Origin: Candidatus Accumulibacter iunctus
GTDB taxonomy: Bacteria > Pseudomonadota > Gammaproteobacteria > Burkholderiales > Rhodocyclaceae
Length of the DNA stretch: 42,068 nucleotides
Direction of reading: 5' to 3'
Assembly: GCA_002345025.1 (NCBI GenBank)
Contig: DDUX01000062.1
Span: forward strand, 1 to 42,068
Positions 25,832-34,298 of this stretch are shown one piece after another. The notes beneath the pieces are model-generated. The model saw only the letters and a program-made list of their open reading frames with translations. It was not told the DNA's origin and ran no database searches. Positions within the stretch are counted from its first letter, which is position 1. Every line of letters starts with the position of its first letter. Position numbers and translations under genes: made by a program.

Positions 25832-26182
25832 GACGCCCGCCGGGTTGCGCGAACGTCGGCGCCGGTCGACGCCATTGGCTCCTCGAGGGTGACATCGGAC
25901 TTGGCTGGCGGCCCTGAGCGAAGCTCATGTCCCAGGCCCGCGCGGCGATCAAGGATGTCGTCTCGGCGACGAGCGCTGGCGGGAACTTGAACGGCAACAC
26001 TTGGCGGCAGAGCTTCTGCGAGTGCTCAACCATGTGGCACAGAAACATGTTTCAGCGAATCTTGAACGCCTGGTCAAGGCCAATTGCGCTCAGCCGGCGT
26101 GTTTCCCTGAAAGCGGCGGCGCGGGATACGGCAACACAATCGGACTCTTCTCCACCACGAAGGAGCCTGCCATGGACTCCAG
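25832..26182. other. Region with an orphan coding-looking fragment
   Basis: From about 25947 one frame reads like a helical protein fragment (DERWRELERQHLAAELLRVL, NHVAQKHVSANLERLVKAN) without a supported start or a natural stop; it runs into the frame of the recombinase relic. I do not recognise it. The rest is non-coding. Confidence 0.4.
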
Positions 26183-26560
26183 ACTCGGGAACCCTGGAAC
26201 AAAGCCAAGCTGGTCGGCCCAAGGGACATCTGGGTCATCCGAATCCACCTCCAAAACGAACACTTGGTACGCGATTTGGCCATGTTCAATCTTGCCATCG
26301 ACAGCAAACTGTGTGGCTGTGATCTCGTGAATCTGCGCGTTCGCGACATCACGCTCGGCAATCACGTCTTGGCGCGGGCGATGATCATGTAACGGAAGAC
26401 AGAGCGGCCAGTCCAGTTTGATCTGACGGAGCCCACGAGGAGCGCCGTCGCGGCGTGGATCGTGAAGGCGGGACTGAAACCCGAGGAGTACTTGTCCCTG
26501 AGTTGGTTGGCGCACTCTCTCCATGTTTCTACCCGCCAGGACGCCCGGATCGTTCACTAA
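26183..26560 (+). pseudogene. Tyrosine recombinase/integrase relic
   Basis: In one frame from about 26195 the sequence reads WNKAKLVGPRDIWVIRIHLQ, NEHLVRDLAMFNLAIDSKL, CGCDLVNLRVRDITLGNHVL, RAMIM, then an in-frame TAA where family members have Gln, then RKTERPVQFDLTEPTRSAVA and HSLHVSTRQDARIVH. This is the pattern of a widespread short integrase-like tyrosine recombinase (about 205 aa). The start codon, and the C-terminal part with the catalytic HxxR and Tyr, are missing, so it is inactive. It lies inside the island and not at an end. Confidence 0.8.
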
Positions 26561-26839
26561 CAGGGGACGTTCGCAAGAGAATGTCGAGCGGCCGCAGATC
26601 GGCCTCAGCGGCCATTGAGGTTCTTCGCCCCCATCGGCCAGAATGGAACGGTCAGCGGCCGTAGGTCAGGTAAGTGGCCCGAATGACCGCTCCTTTCTTG
26701 AGCCTATAGCCGCACCCGACCCTCAACTGTCGTTCGGGTCTTGAGCCCCGCCGGCCGGACTGCAGCGGTAGAAGTCAAGCGGCCGTCAGCGTCCTTCCTC
26801 AAGATAGCGCCGCAGGGCTTCTGGCGCCGCCTTTCGGCG

Positions 26840-27508
26840 TCAGCTGCTGCCTAAAGCGTCGTTCAACCGGGTCGCGCCAAACAGGATGATCTTGAGTTGC
26901 TGAACGAAGTTCTCCGACATTTCGGCCTCGAGCAGGGTTTGGTCGGGGGGTAGGTCGAGAACGTCGGTTGCCGCCGCGAGCATGGTCATCACGATCATTC
27001 CGCAAACCATCTGCAATCTTGCCGTTGGCAGGTGCGCGTAAAGGCCGCGCATCCGGAAATCCTGCGCCATTTCATTGGTGAAATGAGTGACGTCATTGCG
27101 TATCGCCAGGCGCAGTATGCGGCTGCCCCCTGATCGCTCGCTCGAGATGAACAGGAACTGCAAGCGGTTCAGCTTCACGTACTCCAGATAGACACTGACT
27201 GAACGTCGCAGCATGTCGCTCGGCGCCACGTCCATCTTGCGTGCCTCACGCAACAGCCGACGCAGCGTAATCCCCACCTCTTCAACCAGCACCAGGCCGA
27301 GTTCGTCGGTATTGCGAAAGTGGCGGTAGAAGGCATTGGGAACCACGCCGGCTTCGCGGGCGATTTCACGCAATCCAAGACTGGTGAAACTGCGCCCCTC
27401 GCCCATCAGGGTCAGCGCGGCCTGCAGGAGCCTGGCGCGAGTCAAGTCCTTGCGCGCACTGCGTGGCAGGGGCTCGGGATCCTTCGATGCAGCTTTTCTG
27501 GGTGGCAT
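26840..27508 (-). CDS. TetR-family regulator, FabR/DesT-like
   Basis: 222 aa. The N-terminal HTH region RSFTSLGLREIAREAGVVPN followed by AFYRHFRNTDELGLVLVEEV is strikingly like E. coli FabR, the repressor of unsaturated fatty-acid synthesis. The C-terminal ligand domain (VSVYLEYVKLNRLQFLFISS) also fits. The start at 27508 has a GAGGAG ribosome binding site; the frame is open further upstream. It is divergent from an acyl-CoA dehydrogenase gene, with a perfect inverted repeat (27639-27654) between them. It probably senses acyl-CoA or acyl-ACP and controls the divergent genes; this is inference from family and position. Gene symbol not given because orthology is unproven. Confidence 0.85.
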   Translation of the reverse strand: MPPRKAASKDPEPLPRSARKDLTRARLLQAALTLMGEGRSFTSLGLREIAREAGVVPNAFYRHFRNTDELGLVLVEEVGITLRRLLREARKMDVAPSDMLRRSVSVYLEYVKLNRLQFLFISSERSGGSRILRLAIRNDVTHFTNEMAQDFRMRGLYAHLPTARLQMVCGMIVMTMLAAATDVLDLPPDQTLLEAEMSENFVQQLKIILFGATRLNDALGSS

Positions 27509-27638
27509 GGCAGCGCTCCTCGTTCCATATATTGAAACACTCGTATCTAGACCAATGCGTTTGGTTACAAAAAAGACATCCAATAATCAGATGCATACAC
27601 GGTGACTGGAAAAATTGTGTTGCAATTCTAAGCTTGCG

Positions 27639-27654
27639 GTGTACGCTTGTACAC
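27639..27654. promoter_or_regulatory. Operator candidate for the FabR-like regulator
   Basis: GTGTACGCTTGTACAC, a perfect 6-bp inverted repeat with spacer GCTT, in the divergent intergenic region between the TetR-type gene and the acyl-CoA dehydrogenase, 84 nt upstream of the latter. From memory, DesT/FabR sites are palindromes of very similar form with a GCTT-like centre. A second copy of the TGTAC-N4-GTACA core is at 2013-2028. Confidence 0.65.
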
Positions 27655-27738
27655 AAATTGTCGTAACCTGAAGAAACCGGCCGCACGGCGCAGTTCGCAG
27701 CGCCAGGCCACTCTGTCACATTCTCGAAAGGCCGCACC

Positions 27739-29562
27739 ATGCCGACCTATAAAGCTCCCCTGCGCGACATGCGCTTCCTGATCAACGAGGTACTCGACTA
27801 CCCCGCGCACTACGCCGCGTTGGCGAACGGCGGCGAAGCCACGCCCGACATGGTGGATGCCATCCTTGAAGGCGCTGCCACCTTGTGCGAGGAGGTTCTC
27901 GCGCCGATCAATCTTTCCGGCGACCAGGAGGGCTGCCACTTCGAGGCCGGCGAAGTCACGACCCCGGCTGGCTTCAAGGAAGCCTACCGCCAGTTTGTCG
28001 ACGGCGGCTGGCAGGGCCTATCATTTCCGACGGAATACGGTGGCCAGGGGCTGCCGACATCGCTCAGCCTGTTCAAGACCGAGATGATGGGCGCCGCCAA
28101 CTGGTCGTTCAACATGTATCCGGGACTGAGCCTGGGCTGCATCAATACCCTCTTGCGCTACGGCACCGAGGCACAGAAATCGCTCTATCTGCCATCACTC
28201 GTCAGCGGCGAGTGGACCGGCACCATGTGCCTGACCGAGCCGCAGTGCGGCACCGATCTGGCGCAGATCAACACCAGGGCCGAGCCGCAACCCGACGGCA
28301 GCTACAAGCTCACCGGCACCAAGATGTTCATCTCGGCGGGCGAGCATGATCTGGCCGGAAATATTGTGCACATCGTCCTAGCCCGCTTGCCGGGCGCACC
28401 GGCCGGCACACGCGGGATTTCGCTGTTCGTCGTGCCGAAGTTTCTTGTCGCCGAAAACGGCTGTGCCGGCCAACGCAACGCCGTCAGTTGCGGCTCCATC
28501 GAACACAAAATGGGAATTCGCGGCTCGGCAACCGCCGTATTGAATTTCGACGAGGCAACCGGGCACCTGATTTTCGAACCCAACAAGGGCCTGGAAGCCA
28601 TGTTCACTTACATGAACACCGCCCGACTCGGAATCGCGATCCAGGGGGTCGCCCACGCCGAGGCGTCGTTTCAGGGCGCGCTGGCCTATGCCAGGGACAG
28701 ACGATCGATGCGCGCCCTCTCTGGAAAGAAGGAACCCGCAGCCAATGCCGACTCGCTGATCTGGCACGCCGATGTGCGACGCATGCTGCTGACCCAGAAG
28801 GCCATCGCGGAAGGTGGCCGGGCGATGATCTATGCTGCCGCCCGGACCGCCGACCTGATGTTCAACGCCACGCTCGAAAACGATCACGCCAGCTACGAAC
28901 ACTACGACAACACACTCGGCTTCTACACCCCCATCCTCAAGGGCTTCCTGACCGAAATGGGCCTCGAAGCCGCCAATATTGGCATGCAGGTGTTCGGCGG
29001 GCACGGTTACATTCACGAGCACGGCATGGAGCAGATCGCCCGTGATGCACGCATCTCCACCCTGTACGAAGGAACCACCGGCATTCAGGCGCTCGACCTG
29101 CTTGGCCGCAAGGTATTGATCGGCACCAAGGGAAAGTGCGTGCGCGAATTCGCGCGCATCATGCTGCGCCAAGCAAGGCCGAACCTGCTTGCGCGGGGGC
29201 CAATCGGCACCATGGCGCGCGCGACCCTAAAACGCGCCTTGGAGTGGAACATGCTCACTCTGCGCATCATGCTGCGCGCAGGCAAGGATCGCGATCTGGT
29301 GGGGTCGGCCAGCGTCGACTACCTGATGTATTCAGGCTACGTCATGATGGGGTATTTCCTCGCCTTGCAAGCGGAGAAAGCGCGAACGCTGTTGCGCAGC
29401 GGCAAGGGAAGCGAGTCTGCGGATTTCTATCGCGCCAAGATCCAGACTGCCGCGTTCTACTTCGACCGCATTTTACCCCGTGCCGACGCGCATCGCACGA
29501 GCGCACTGGCACCGACGCATTCGCTGATGGAGATGGACAACGGGAATTTCGCGTTCGCGTGA
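27739..29562 (+). CDS. Acyl-CoA dehydrogenase (long, FadE/DmdC-type)
   Basis: 607 aa FAD enzyme that oxidises acyl-CoA to 2-enoyl-CoA. The N-terminal extension (PTYKAPLRDMRFLINEVLDY) and C-terminal domain place it with the 590-610-aa proteins often annotated as 3-methylmercaptopropionyl-CoA dehydrogenase-like; substrate prediction from that name is unsafe. Flavin motif MCLTEPQCGTDLAQINTRAE at about residues 165-185; the catalytic-base region ARISTLYEGTTGIQALDLLG lies at about 437-456 with Glu near 444. Length is normal and no defect is visible. It is divergent from the FabR-like regulator with the operator between, and 58 bp upstream of the 152-aa gene, suggesting a fatty-acid-responsive operon. 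Confidence 0.92.
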   Translation: MPTYKAPLRDMRFLINEVLDYPAHYAALANGGEATPDMVDAILEGAATLCEEVLAPINLSGDQEGCHFEAGEVTTPAGFKEAYRQFVDGGWQGLSFPTEYGGQGLPTSLSLFKTEMMGAANWSFNMYPGLSLGCINTLLRYGTEAQKSLYLPSLVSGEWTGTMCLTEPQCGTDLAQINTRAEPQPDGSYKLTGTKMFISAGEHDLAGNIVHIVLARLPGAPAGTRGISLFVVPKFLVAENGCAGQRNAVSCGSIEHKMGIRGSATAVLNFDEATGHLIFEPNKGLEAMFTYMNTARLGIAIQGVAHAEASFQGALAYARDRRSMRALSGKKEPAANADSLIWHADVRRMLLTQKAIAEGGRAMIYAAARTADLMFNATLENDHASYEHYDNTLGFYTPILKGFLTEMGLEAANIGMQVFGGHGYIHEHGMEQIARDARISTLYEGTTGIQALDLLGRKVLIGTKGKCVREFARIMLRQARPNLLARGPIGTMARATLKRALEWNMLTLRIMLRAGKDRDLVGSASVDYLMYSGYVMMGYFLALQAEKARTLLRSGKGSESADFYRAKIQTAAFYFDRILPRADAHRTSALAPTHSLMEMDNGNFAFA

Positions 29563-29620
29563 TTCAGGGTCAGGATGGGTGACGGCCATCGCGTCAGCCC
29601 CGTAGAGCAAAGGAGAAATC

Positions 29621-30079
29621 ATGGTCAGCACGGCAAAGTCATCGACCAAGTCAGCCGCCACTGCCGTCGCCAGGACGTCAGCCAAGGACGTCGCTCCCGT
29701 ACCGGCCAAGACGCCGCGCACGGCCAAAGCCAGGGCCACCACGGCAACCGGCCCGTCACTGCGCTTCTATCACTCGGAGGTGCTGCGCGAGAAAACCAAC
29801 ACGGTTTTGTCGGCGCTGGAGTCACAGCCAGGTCACCCCCATCACGGCGAGGCCATCGCCGACCTGGTCACGCATCTGATCGAAGCGGGGATGGATTACT
29901 ATTTCCTGAAGCCCCTCAAACAGGCCGAAGTCGGCTTTGTCGCCGAGCAGTCGGCCCGGCTTGGCATATCGGGGGCAGTCAAGCTCGTCAGTTCGGTCAG
30001 TCGCAAATTCATCACCCGCATGGACCAGACACAACTGCTGGTGGTTGCCACCCATATCCGCTCACTTGCCGTTTCGTGA
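29621..30079 (+). CDS. Uncharacterised protein with Ala/Lys-rich N-terminal tail (152 aa)
   Basis: Ribosome binding site AAAGGAG lies 6 nt upstream of the ATG. Residues 1-45 are a low-complexity Ala/Thr/Lys/Pro tail (SSTKSAATAVARTSAKD, KTPRTAKARATTATG) resembling histone-like or granule-associated tails. Residues 46-150 form a compact helical domain (LRFYHSEVLREKTNTVLSAL, EAIADLVTHLIEAGMDYYFL, KPLKQAEVGFVAEQSARLG, FITRMDQTQLLVVATHIRSL). I recognise no named family. Its position behind an acyl-CoA dehydrogenase and a FabR-like operator suggests a role in lipid or polyhydroxyalkanoate physiology, for example granule or DNA binding, as an inference only. Confidence 0.7.
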   Translation: MVSTAKSSTKSAATAVARTSAKDVAPVPAKTPRTAKARATTATGPSLRFYHSEVLREKTNTVLSALESQPGHPHHGEAIADLVTHLIEAGMDYYFLKPLKQAEVGFVAEQSARLGISGAVKLVSSVSRKFITRMDQTQLLVVATHIRSLAVS

Positions 30080-30636
30080 CAACAGCAGCTACGGATTTCC
30101 CACCGTTGGTCCCGGCAATCGAAACCGTAGCCACGCGCGGACGGCGCCGCCGCCCAACGCCTAGCGCGCGTCCCTGACCCTTACCCGCCCCGCCAGCCAC
30201 ATGCTGAGCACCGCAGCCGCGGCGGTGATGTAACCGACCAGTCGGCAACGCGAAGGGGTGCGGACTCTCAAGGCGCATTCCGCCAATGACCACAGTGGCC
30301 GACGACCGGACCGCCAATCGACCTTACCGGCTGTCTGCTCCACGCCTGCAAGCTGACGGTCGCGTTCTGGGCGGGCGACCGGCCGCAATGGGCCTGGAGC
30401 GGTCATAGCACTGGTCAAAAAGTCACTGCGCCGAACGGCGGCTAAGTCCTACCGAAGCAGATCGTCATCTACGCGAGCCGTCAGGCTCCTCGTCGGCCAG
30501 CGCCGTCGTTTGTTCAATGCGAGCCCAACGATGGATCCTGGCCCGCAAGCGGACGTGCCATGAAAGCGCGCATGGCGCTAACCTCGACGGCGCCGGCCGC
30601 TGGCCCCCGGCGTTCACATCGGAGGACGTCAGGCTC
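30080..30636. other. 557-bp region without supported gene
   Basis: On the minus strand a short frame ends with a hydrophobic run and Arg-rich tail (VGYITAAAAVLSMWLAGRVR, near 30170-30240), which could be the last helix of a lost membrane protein. No start, no further domain. The remainder shows nothing recognisable. Confidence 0.4.
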
Positions 30637-32145
30637 TCAGCGCTCGTAGGATTCGATTCGCGCGGCCGTGCTCAGCGGCACCAGGAAGGCGCTCGGATCA
30701 AGCAGCACCTTCTCCCGCACCGCCGCCAGCGTGATCTCGCCGCCGTAGCTCACCGATGACTGCAGGTGGCCGCGGATGCGCTGCAGGATGCTGCTGACGC
30801 TGCCGCGGTAAGGCACCTGGATTTCCTGGCCTTCGGGCGGGGTTTCGAGCGCTGCGTCAAGATCTTCGCTGCTGCCGTTGTCGTAGAGCGTTTCCAGCAC
30901 GGCCTCGGGCGAGGTCATGCCGCGGTAGATCTTTTTCTTCAGGTGGGTCGCCGGATCCTCTATCACGCGGCCCGGCGCCTCGTCGGTGCCGGACAGCGCG
31001 CTGCCGAGCATCACCGTCGACGCCCCGCAGATCAGGGCGAGAAAGATATCCTTGTCGGTTTTCACGCCGCCGTCGGCCATGATCGGCATGCTGTCACCGA
31101 CGGCGAGATAGGCCTCGCGAATGGCCTGTAGCTGCGGCACGCCGGCCGCCGTTTCCAGCCGCGTTCGGCAGCCGCGGCCCGGCCCAACCCCGACCTTGAC
31201 GGCATCGGCGCCGATATCGCGCATGAATCGTGCGCCGGCGCCGGTTGCGACGTTGCCGCAAACCAGCGGAACGCTGCCAAACGTGCCCCGCAGCGCGGCG
31301 ACCGCCTGCTCCATGATTGCCGAGTGGCCGTGGGCGATGTCGATGAACAGCAGGTCGGCGCCAGCCTCCAGCAGCGCGGCGGCCCGCTCCAGGTAATCGC
31401 CGCGCGCGCCGACCGCCGCGGCGCAGCGCAGGTGGCCGGCTCTGTCCTTGCTGGCGCCGGGTTGTTCGCGCTTGAGATTGATGTCGCGGCGCGTGATGAG
31501 CCCATGGATGCGATTCGCCCCATCGATCAGCGGCAGGCGCTCGATGCGGTGTTTGAACATCAGTCGTTCAGCCTCGTCAGTGGAGATGTCCGGCGCGCCG
31601 GTCACCAGGCGGGACAGCGGTGTCATGAAGTCGTCGACCGGTCGATCGTCGTCAGCACCGTGCACCGGCGTGTCGCGGTTCGAGAGCAAGCCGCCCAGGA
31701 CGTTCGAGCCGCTGGCCGTCTCGATCAGGATGCCGGTGATCCCGTTCTGCCGCGCGAAACGTCTGGCCTGGCGAACAGTGGTGCCCGCTGGCAGGCGCAG
31801 CGGACTGACGATCACAGCGCTCTGGCTACGCTTCACCACGCCGACTTCGGACGCCTGGCGCGCGATGCTCATGCCACGATGCACGACCCCAATGCCGCCG
31901 TGCATCGCCATGGCCCGCGCCATGTCGGCGCCGGTCACGCTGTCCATGTTCGACGAAACGATCGGCAGATCCAACGCCACGTCCGCCGTCAGCAGCGAGT
32001 TCACGCTGATATTGCGGCGGGTCTGCGAATCCGTTTTCTGCGGCCGGAACAGAAAATCGTCGAAGGTCCTGCCGGTCCAGAACGCCGCCTCGTCCGGCGC
32101 AGCGGCGAAGGCGCGGTCCACGTGCTGCCACCTGCTCGTTGCCAT
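30637..32145 (-). CDS. IMP dehydrogenase/GMP reductase family enzyme with CBS domains
   Basis: 502 aa TIM-barrel protein of the IMPDH/GMPR family. The N-terminal barrel strand has PIVSSNMDSVTGADMARAMA; a CBS pair is inserted at about 110-230 (MTPLSRLVTGAPDISTDEAE, RIERLPLIDGANRIHGLITR); the second barrel half has ADLLFIDIAHGHS and GNVATGAGARFMRDIGADAV. The catalytic loop reads GVGPGRGCRTRLETAAGVPQ with Cys326 present; the usual SxCTTR is changed to RGCRTR. CBS domains are typical of IMPDH and of actinobacterial GuaB1-type GMP reductases, so the reaction direction cannot be decided. It may be a second, accessory copy carried as cargo, since it lies inside the island. Confidence 0.85.
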   Translation of the reverse strand: MATSRWQHVDRAFAAAPDEAAFWTGRTFDDFLFRPQKTDSQTRRNISVNSLLTADVALDLPIVSSNMDSVTGADMARAMAMHGGIGVVHRGMSIARQASEVGVVKRSQSAVIVSPLRLPAGTTVRQARRFARQNGITGILIETASGSNVLGGLLSNRDTPVHGADDDRPVDDFMTPLSRLVTGAPDISTDEAERLMFKHRIERLPLIDGANRIHGLITRRDINLKREQPGASKDRAGHLRCAAAVGARGDYLERAAALLEAGADLLFIDIAHGHSAIMEQAVAALRGTFGSVPLVCGNVATGAGARFMRDIGADAVKVGVGPGRGCRTRLETAAGVPQLQAIREAYLAVGDSMPIMADGGVKTDKDIFLALICGASTVMLGSALSGTDEAPGRVIEDPATHLKKKIYRGMTSPEAVLETLYDNGSSEDLDAALETPPEGQEIQVPYRGSVSSILQRIRGHLQSSVSYGGEITLAAVREKVLLDPSAFLVPLSTAARIESYER

Positions 32146-32148
32146 GTG

Positions 32149-32301
32149 TCAGTCTCTCGTTGTGTTACGGCTAGACTCGCGAATATAGTCGATCTGCCAA
32201 TCAAGCGACAGTAACGCAACCGGCGCGGCGCCGAACATCAATAGCCATGCCATGGCAAACACAGATACCGGCCACGCGACCGTCGCCAGAGTAGCTGACA
32301 T
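32149..32301 (-). CDS. Possible small membrane protein upstream of the IMPDH-like gene
   Basis: 50 codons. A GGAG box lies about 9 nt before the ATG at 32301; residues 8-30 are hydrophobic (VAWPVSVFAMAWLLMFGAAP) and the C-terminus is polar. The stop is 3 nt upstream of the ATG of the IMPDH/GMPR-type gene, compatible with translational coupling or a leader peptide. No homology recognised; it could be chance. Confidence 0.3.
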   Translation of the reverse strand: MSATLATVAWPVSVFAMAWLLMFGAAPVALLSLDWQIDYIRESSRNTTRD

Positions 32302-33056
32302 CGAACTCGGCTCCGAATTCGTCAGCCTGACGTGACCACGACCCAGCTCCGCGGGCGTTCTTATGCCGGCTTGTGGCCGGCTGTCGACCGACGCCATCCT
32401 GCACCCACTGACCGCTGCTGATCCAAATCTGCCGGTCACGCAAGCATGGGACGGCTCAATATGGAACGGCGGCTTCCTTGGTGTCGGTGTTGGCGATGAA
32501 TGGCCGCTTCCAAAAAACCTCTACCGTCGGTCCGGGTTCCTTGGCGGGGATACACTGAAATCGGAAGCGTTCGTTTTGCGCCTTCAGGGGGCTATGGTGG
32601 TTGGCCGAGGCGCGGCTCCCTGGCCGGCCTTGTGGCTCCATGCCTCGTTTGGCGTAGGTCCTCTGCTGCAGCCGATGGTCAGCGGCGTGACGGGGGCGCT
32701 TCCCAGGAGTGATCCCGAAGTCATTCGATCTGAACTCGTCGAGGCCGCACGAACTGCCTGCAAACGGTAGAGTGCCCGGTAGCGAGGCCGGGAGCCCCTC
32801 GGTGTCATGCGTGGACTTTCTTGGTGGTGCCGGTTCGAGAAGGCTCCGACATCGGCGCACTGAACGGCCAAACCCCACGTGCAGCCCGTCCTTCGCCTTC
32901 AACGGGTGTAACGCCCTCGCACCAGGCGCCACACGCCGACCGACCATCAACCACAACTGCATAAGCCCGACTGCCGACCTACCTCTGCCGGAAATCCGCC
33001 CCTGAAGTTCGCTTTTCGCCCGCGCACGAACCCTCTGGCTTCCTACCATGGCAGCC
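32302..33056. other. 755-bp region without supported gene
   Basis: Overlapping frames on both strands are rich in Arg, Ser, Pro and Gly and show no domain. The stretch looks like degraded sequence between cargo and the transfer-gene block. I see no RNA gene or clear repeat in it. Confidence 0.45.
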
Positions 33057-33476
33057 ATGATTCGTGCCCTGTTCGCCACTCTCCTGTTGCTCTCGGCCCT
33101 TTCCGCGCAGGCCGCCTGCTTCGACCAGGCCGGCCAGCGCTACGGCATCGCGCCCTCGCTGCTGAAGGCCATCTCGGCCGTCGAGTCCGGCTTCAACCCC
33201 GGCGCACGCAACCGCAATCGCGACGGCTCGGAAGACCTCGGCCACATGCAGATCAACAGTCGCTGGCTGGCCACCCTGTCCTCGCACGGCATCGGTCGGG
33301 AGCAACTCTTCGACCCGTGCACCAACACGCACGTCGGCGCCTGGATTCTTGCGCAGAACATCCGGCGCCTGGGTTACGGCTGGGAAGCGGTCGGCGCCTA
33401 GAACGCCCGTAGCCCGCACAAGCGCGCGGCCTACGCCCGCAAGGTCGCCGCCAGGGTCGAAGCATGGCGCTCCTGA
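33057..33476 (+). pseudogene. Lytic transglycosylase (VirB1-like), nonsense near C-terminus
   Basis: Signal peptide (IRALFATLLLLSALSAQA) then an SLT domain: CFDQAGQRYGIAPSLLKAIS, AVESGFNPGARNRNRDGSED with the catalytic Glu, LGHMQINSRWLATL and GWEAVGA. TAG (33399-33401) replaces the expected tyrosine of the conserved AYNAR motif, and the frame then continues (NARSPHKRAAYARKVAARVE) to a natural stop at 33474-33476 that overlaps the next gene. The protein opens peptidoglycan for the type IV secretion apparatus. The truncated product keeps the catalytic Glu but loses the last helices, so activity is doubtful. Start 33057 preferred over an in-frame ATG at 33048. Confidence 0.82.
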
Positions 33477-34093
33477 GAACCTGGCCCGTCGTGCTGCTGC
33501 CGATCGCGCTGCTCTACGCCTGTGCGGGTACGCTTCTGCCCACGAGAAGCGCCGTCGCGTCCCCGGACATCGGCTGGATCGACCGTCAGTTCCGGATCTG
33601 CGGCGGCAATGACTGCCCGGCGCCGACGCGCAAGACGCTGGCGCTCGTCGATGTTCTCCGGGCACGTCAGGAAGCACATTCCACCCTCCCGGAAACGCCG
33701 CCGGCCGCCATTTCCCCGGCGACCGAGGCCGATGCTCCGGTCGCGCTCATCCGCTTCCCGTTCGCCAGAAGCCGCCCAACCGCCGAAGGCCGGCAGCGCC
33801 TCAAGCGCCTGACGAAGATCGCTCGCCAGTACCAGCGCATCGAGCTGACGGGCCGGACCGACGGCGTCGGTGGCAAGGCGCCCAACGACCGCCTCGCCCG
33901 ACAGCGCGCCGACTACGTCCGTTCCTGGCTGCTCGGGCGGGGAGTCGAATCCGAAATCACGGTGCGTGCCGAGGGTCGCTGTTGTTACCTCGACCCCGCA
34001 CTGACCGAAGCGGCGCGCGCGAGCAACCGGCGCGTCGAAGTCCGTCTCGCCGGCCGGCGGGGCGCCAAGCCCAAGCACATGCGAGCCCATTGA
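33464..34093 (+). CDS. OmpA-like peptidoglycan-binding protein of the transfer region
   Basis: 209 aa. N-terminal hydrophobic segment with a lipobox-like LLYAC (Cys20), a linker with CGGNDC, then an OmpA-type domain at about 90-200: ALIRFPFARSRPTAEGRQRL, RIELTGRTDGVGGKAPNDRL, ARQRADYVRSWLLGRGVESE, ASNRRVEVRLAG. It should anchor to peptidoglycan and help the secretion channel. It overlaps the transglycosylase frame by 13 bp and is followed 1 bp later by the next gene, so it belongs to a tight operon. No defect is seen. Confidence 0.82.
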   Translation: MALLRTWPVVLLPIALLYACAGTLLPTRSAVASPDIGWIDRQFRICGGNDCPAPTRKTLALVDVLRARQEAHSTLPETPPAAISPATEADAPVALIRFPFARSRPTAEGRQRLKRLTKIARQYQRIELTGRTDGVGGKAPNDRLARQRADYVRSWLLGRGVESEITVRAEGRCCYLDPALTEAARASNRRVEVRLAGRRGAKPKHMRAH

Positions 34094-34094
34094 A

Positions 34095-34298
34095 ATGAAC
34101 CTGCCGCATTCCCCCAGCTTCGTCCGCGATGTCGTCGTCGCAGGCGGATTCGTCGCCATCGGCATCCTGGCGCCCGGGTCGCCCATCGAAGGCGGCTTCG
34201 AAGCCCATCTCGGAGGCATCTCGCTCGGCCTCGGCCTTGGATGGCTCATCACGTCCTTCATCGACCTCCACGGGAGCCGTCATGCACAGCAGTCGTAA
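34095..34298 (+). CDS. Small membrane protein of the transfer operon (67 aa)
   Basis: Two hydrophobic segments (VRDVVVAGGFVAIGILAPG and GGISLGLGLGWLITSFIDL), a polar basic C-terminus. It starts 1 bp after the OmpA-like gene and its 3' end overlaps the pilin gene start by 17 bp. The family is not recognised; conserved small membrane proteins at this place are common in F-type and integrative elements. Confidence 0.65.
   Translation: MNLPHSPSFVRDVVVAGGFVAIGILAPGSPIEGGFEAHLGGISLGLGLGWLITSFIDLHGSRHAQQS

Noticed and set aside
32363..33079. Overlapping open frames of 135 and 207 codons on opposite strands
   Set aside because: Neither has a ribosome binding site, domain or coding-like composition; treated as degraded intergenic DNA.
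20777..33476. Stop-codon reassignment to explain the internal stops
   Set aside because: All three stop codons occur internally and all three also end intact genes in the window, and frameshifts and deletions accompany them. Decay is the simpler reading.
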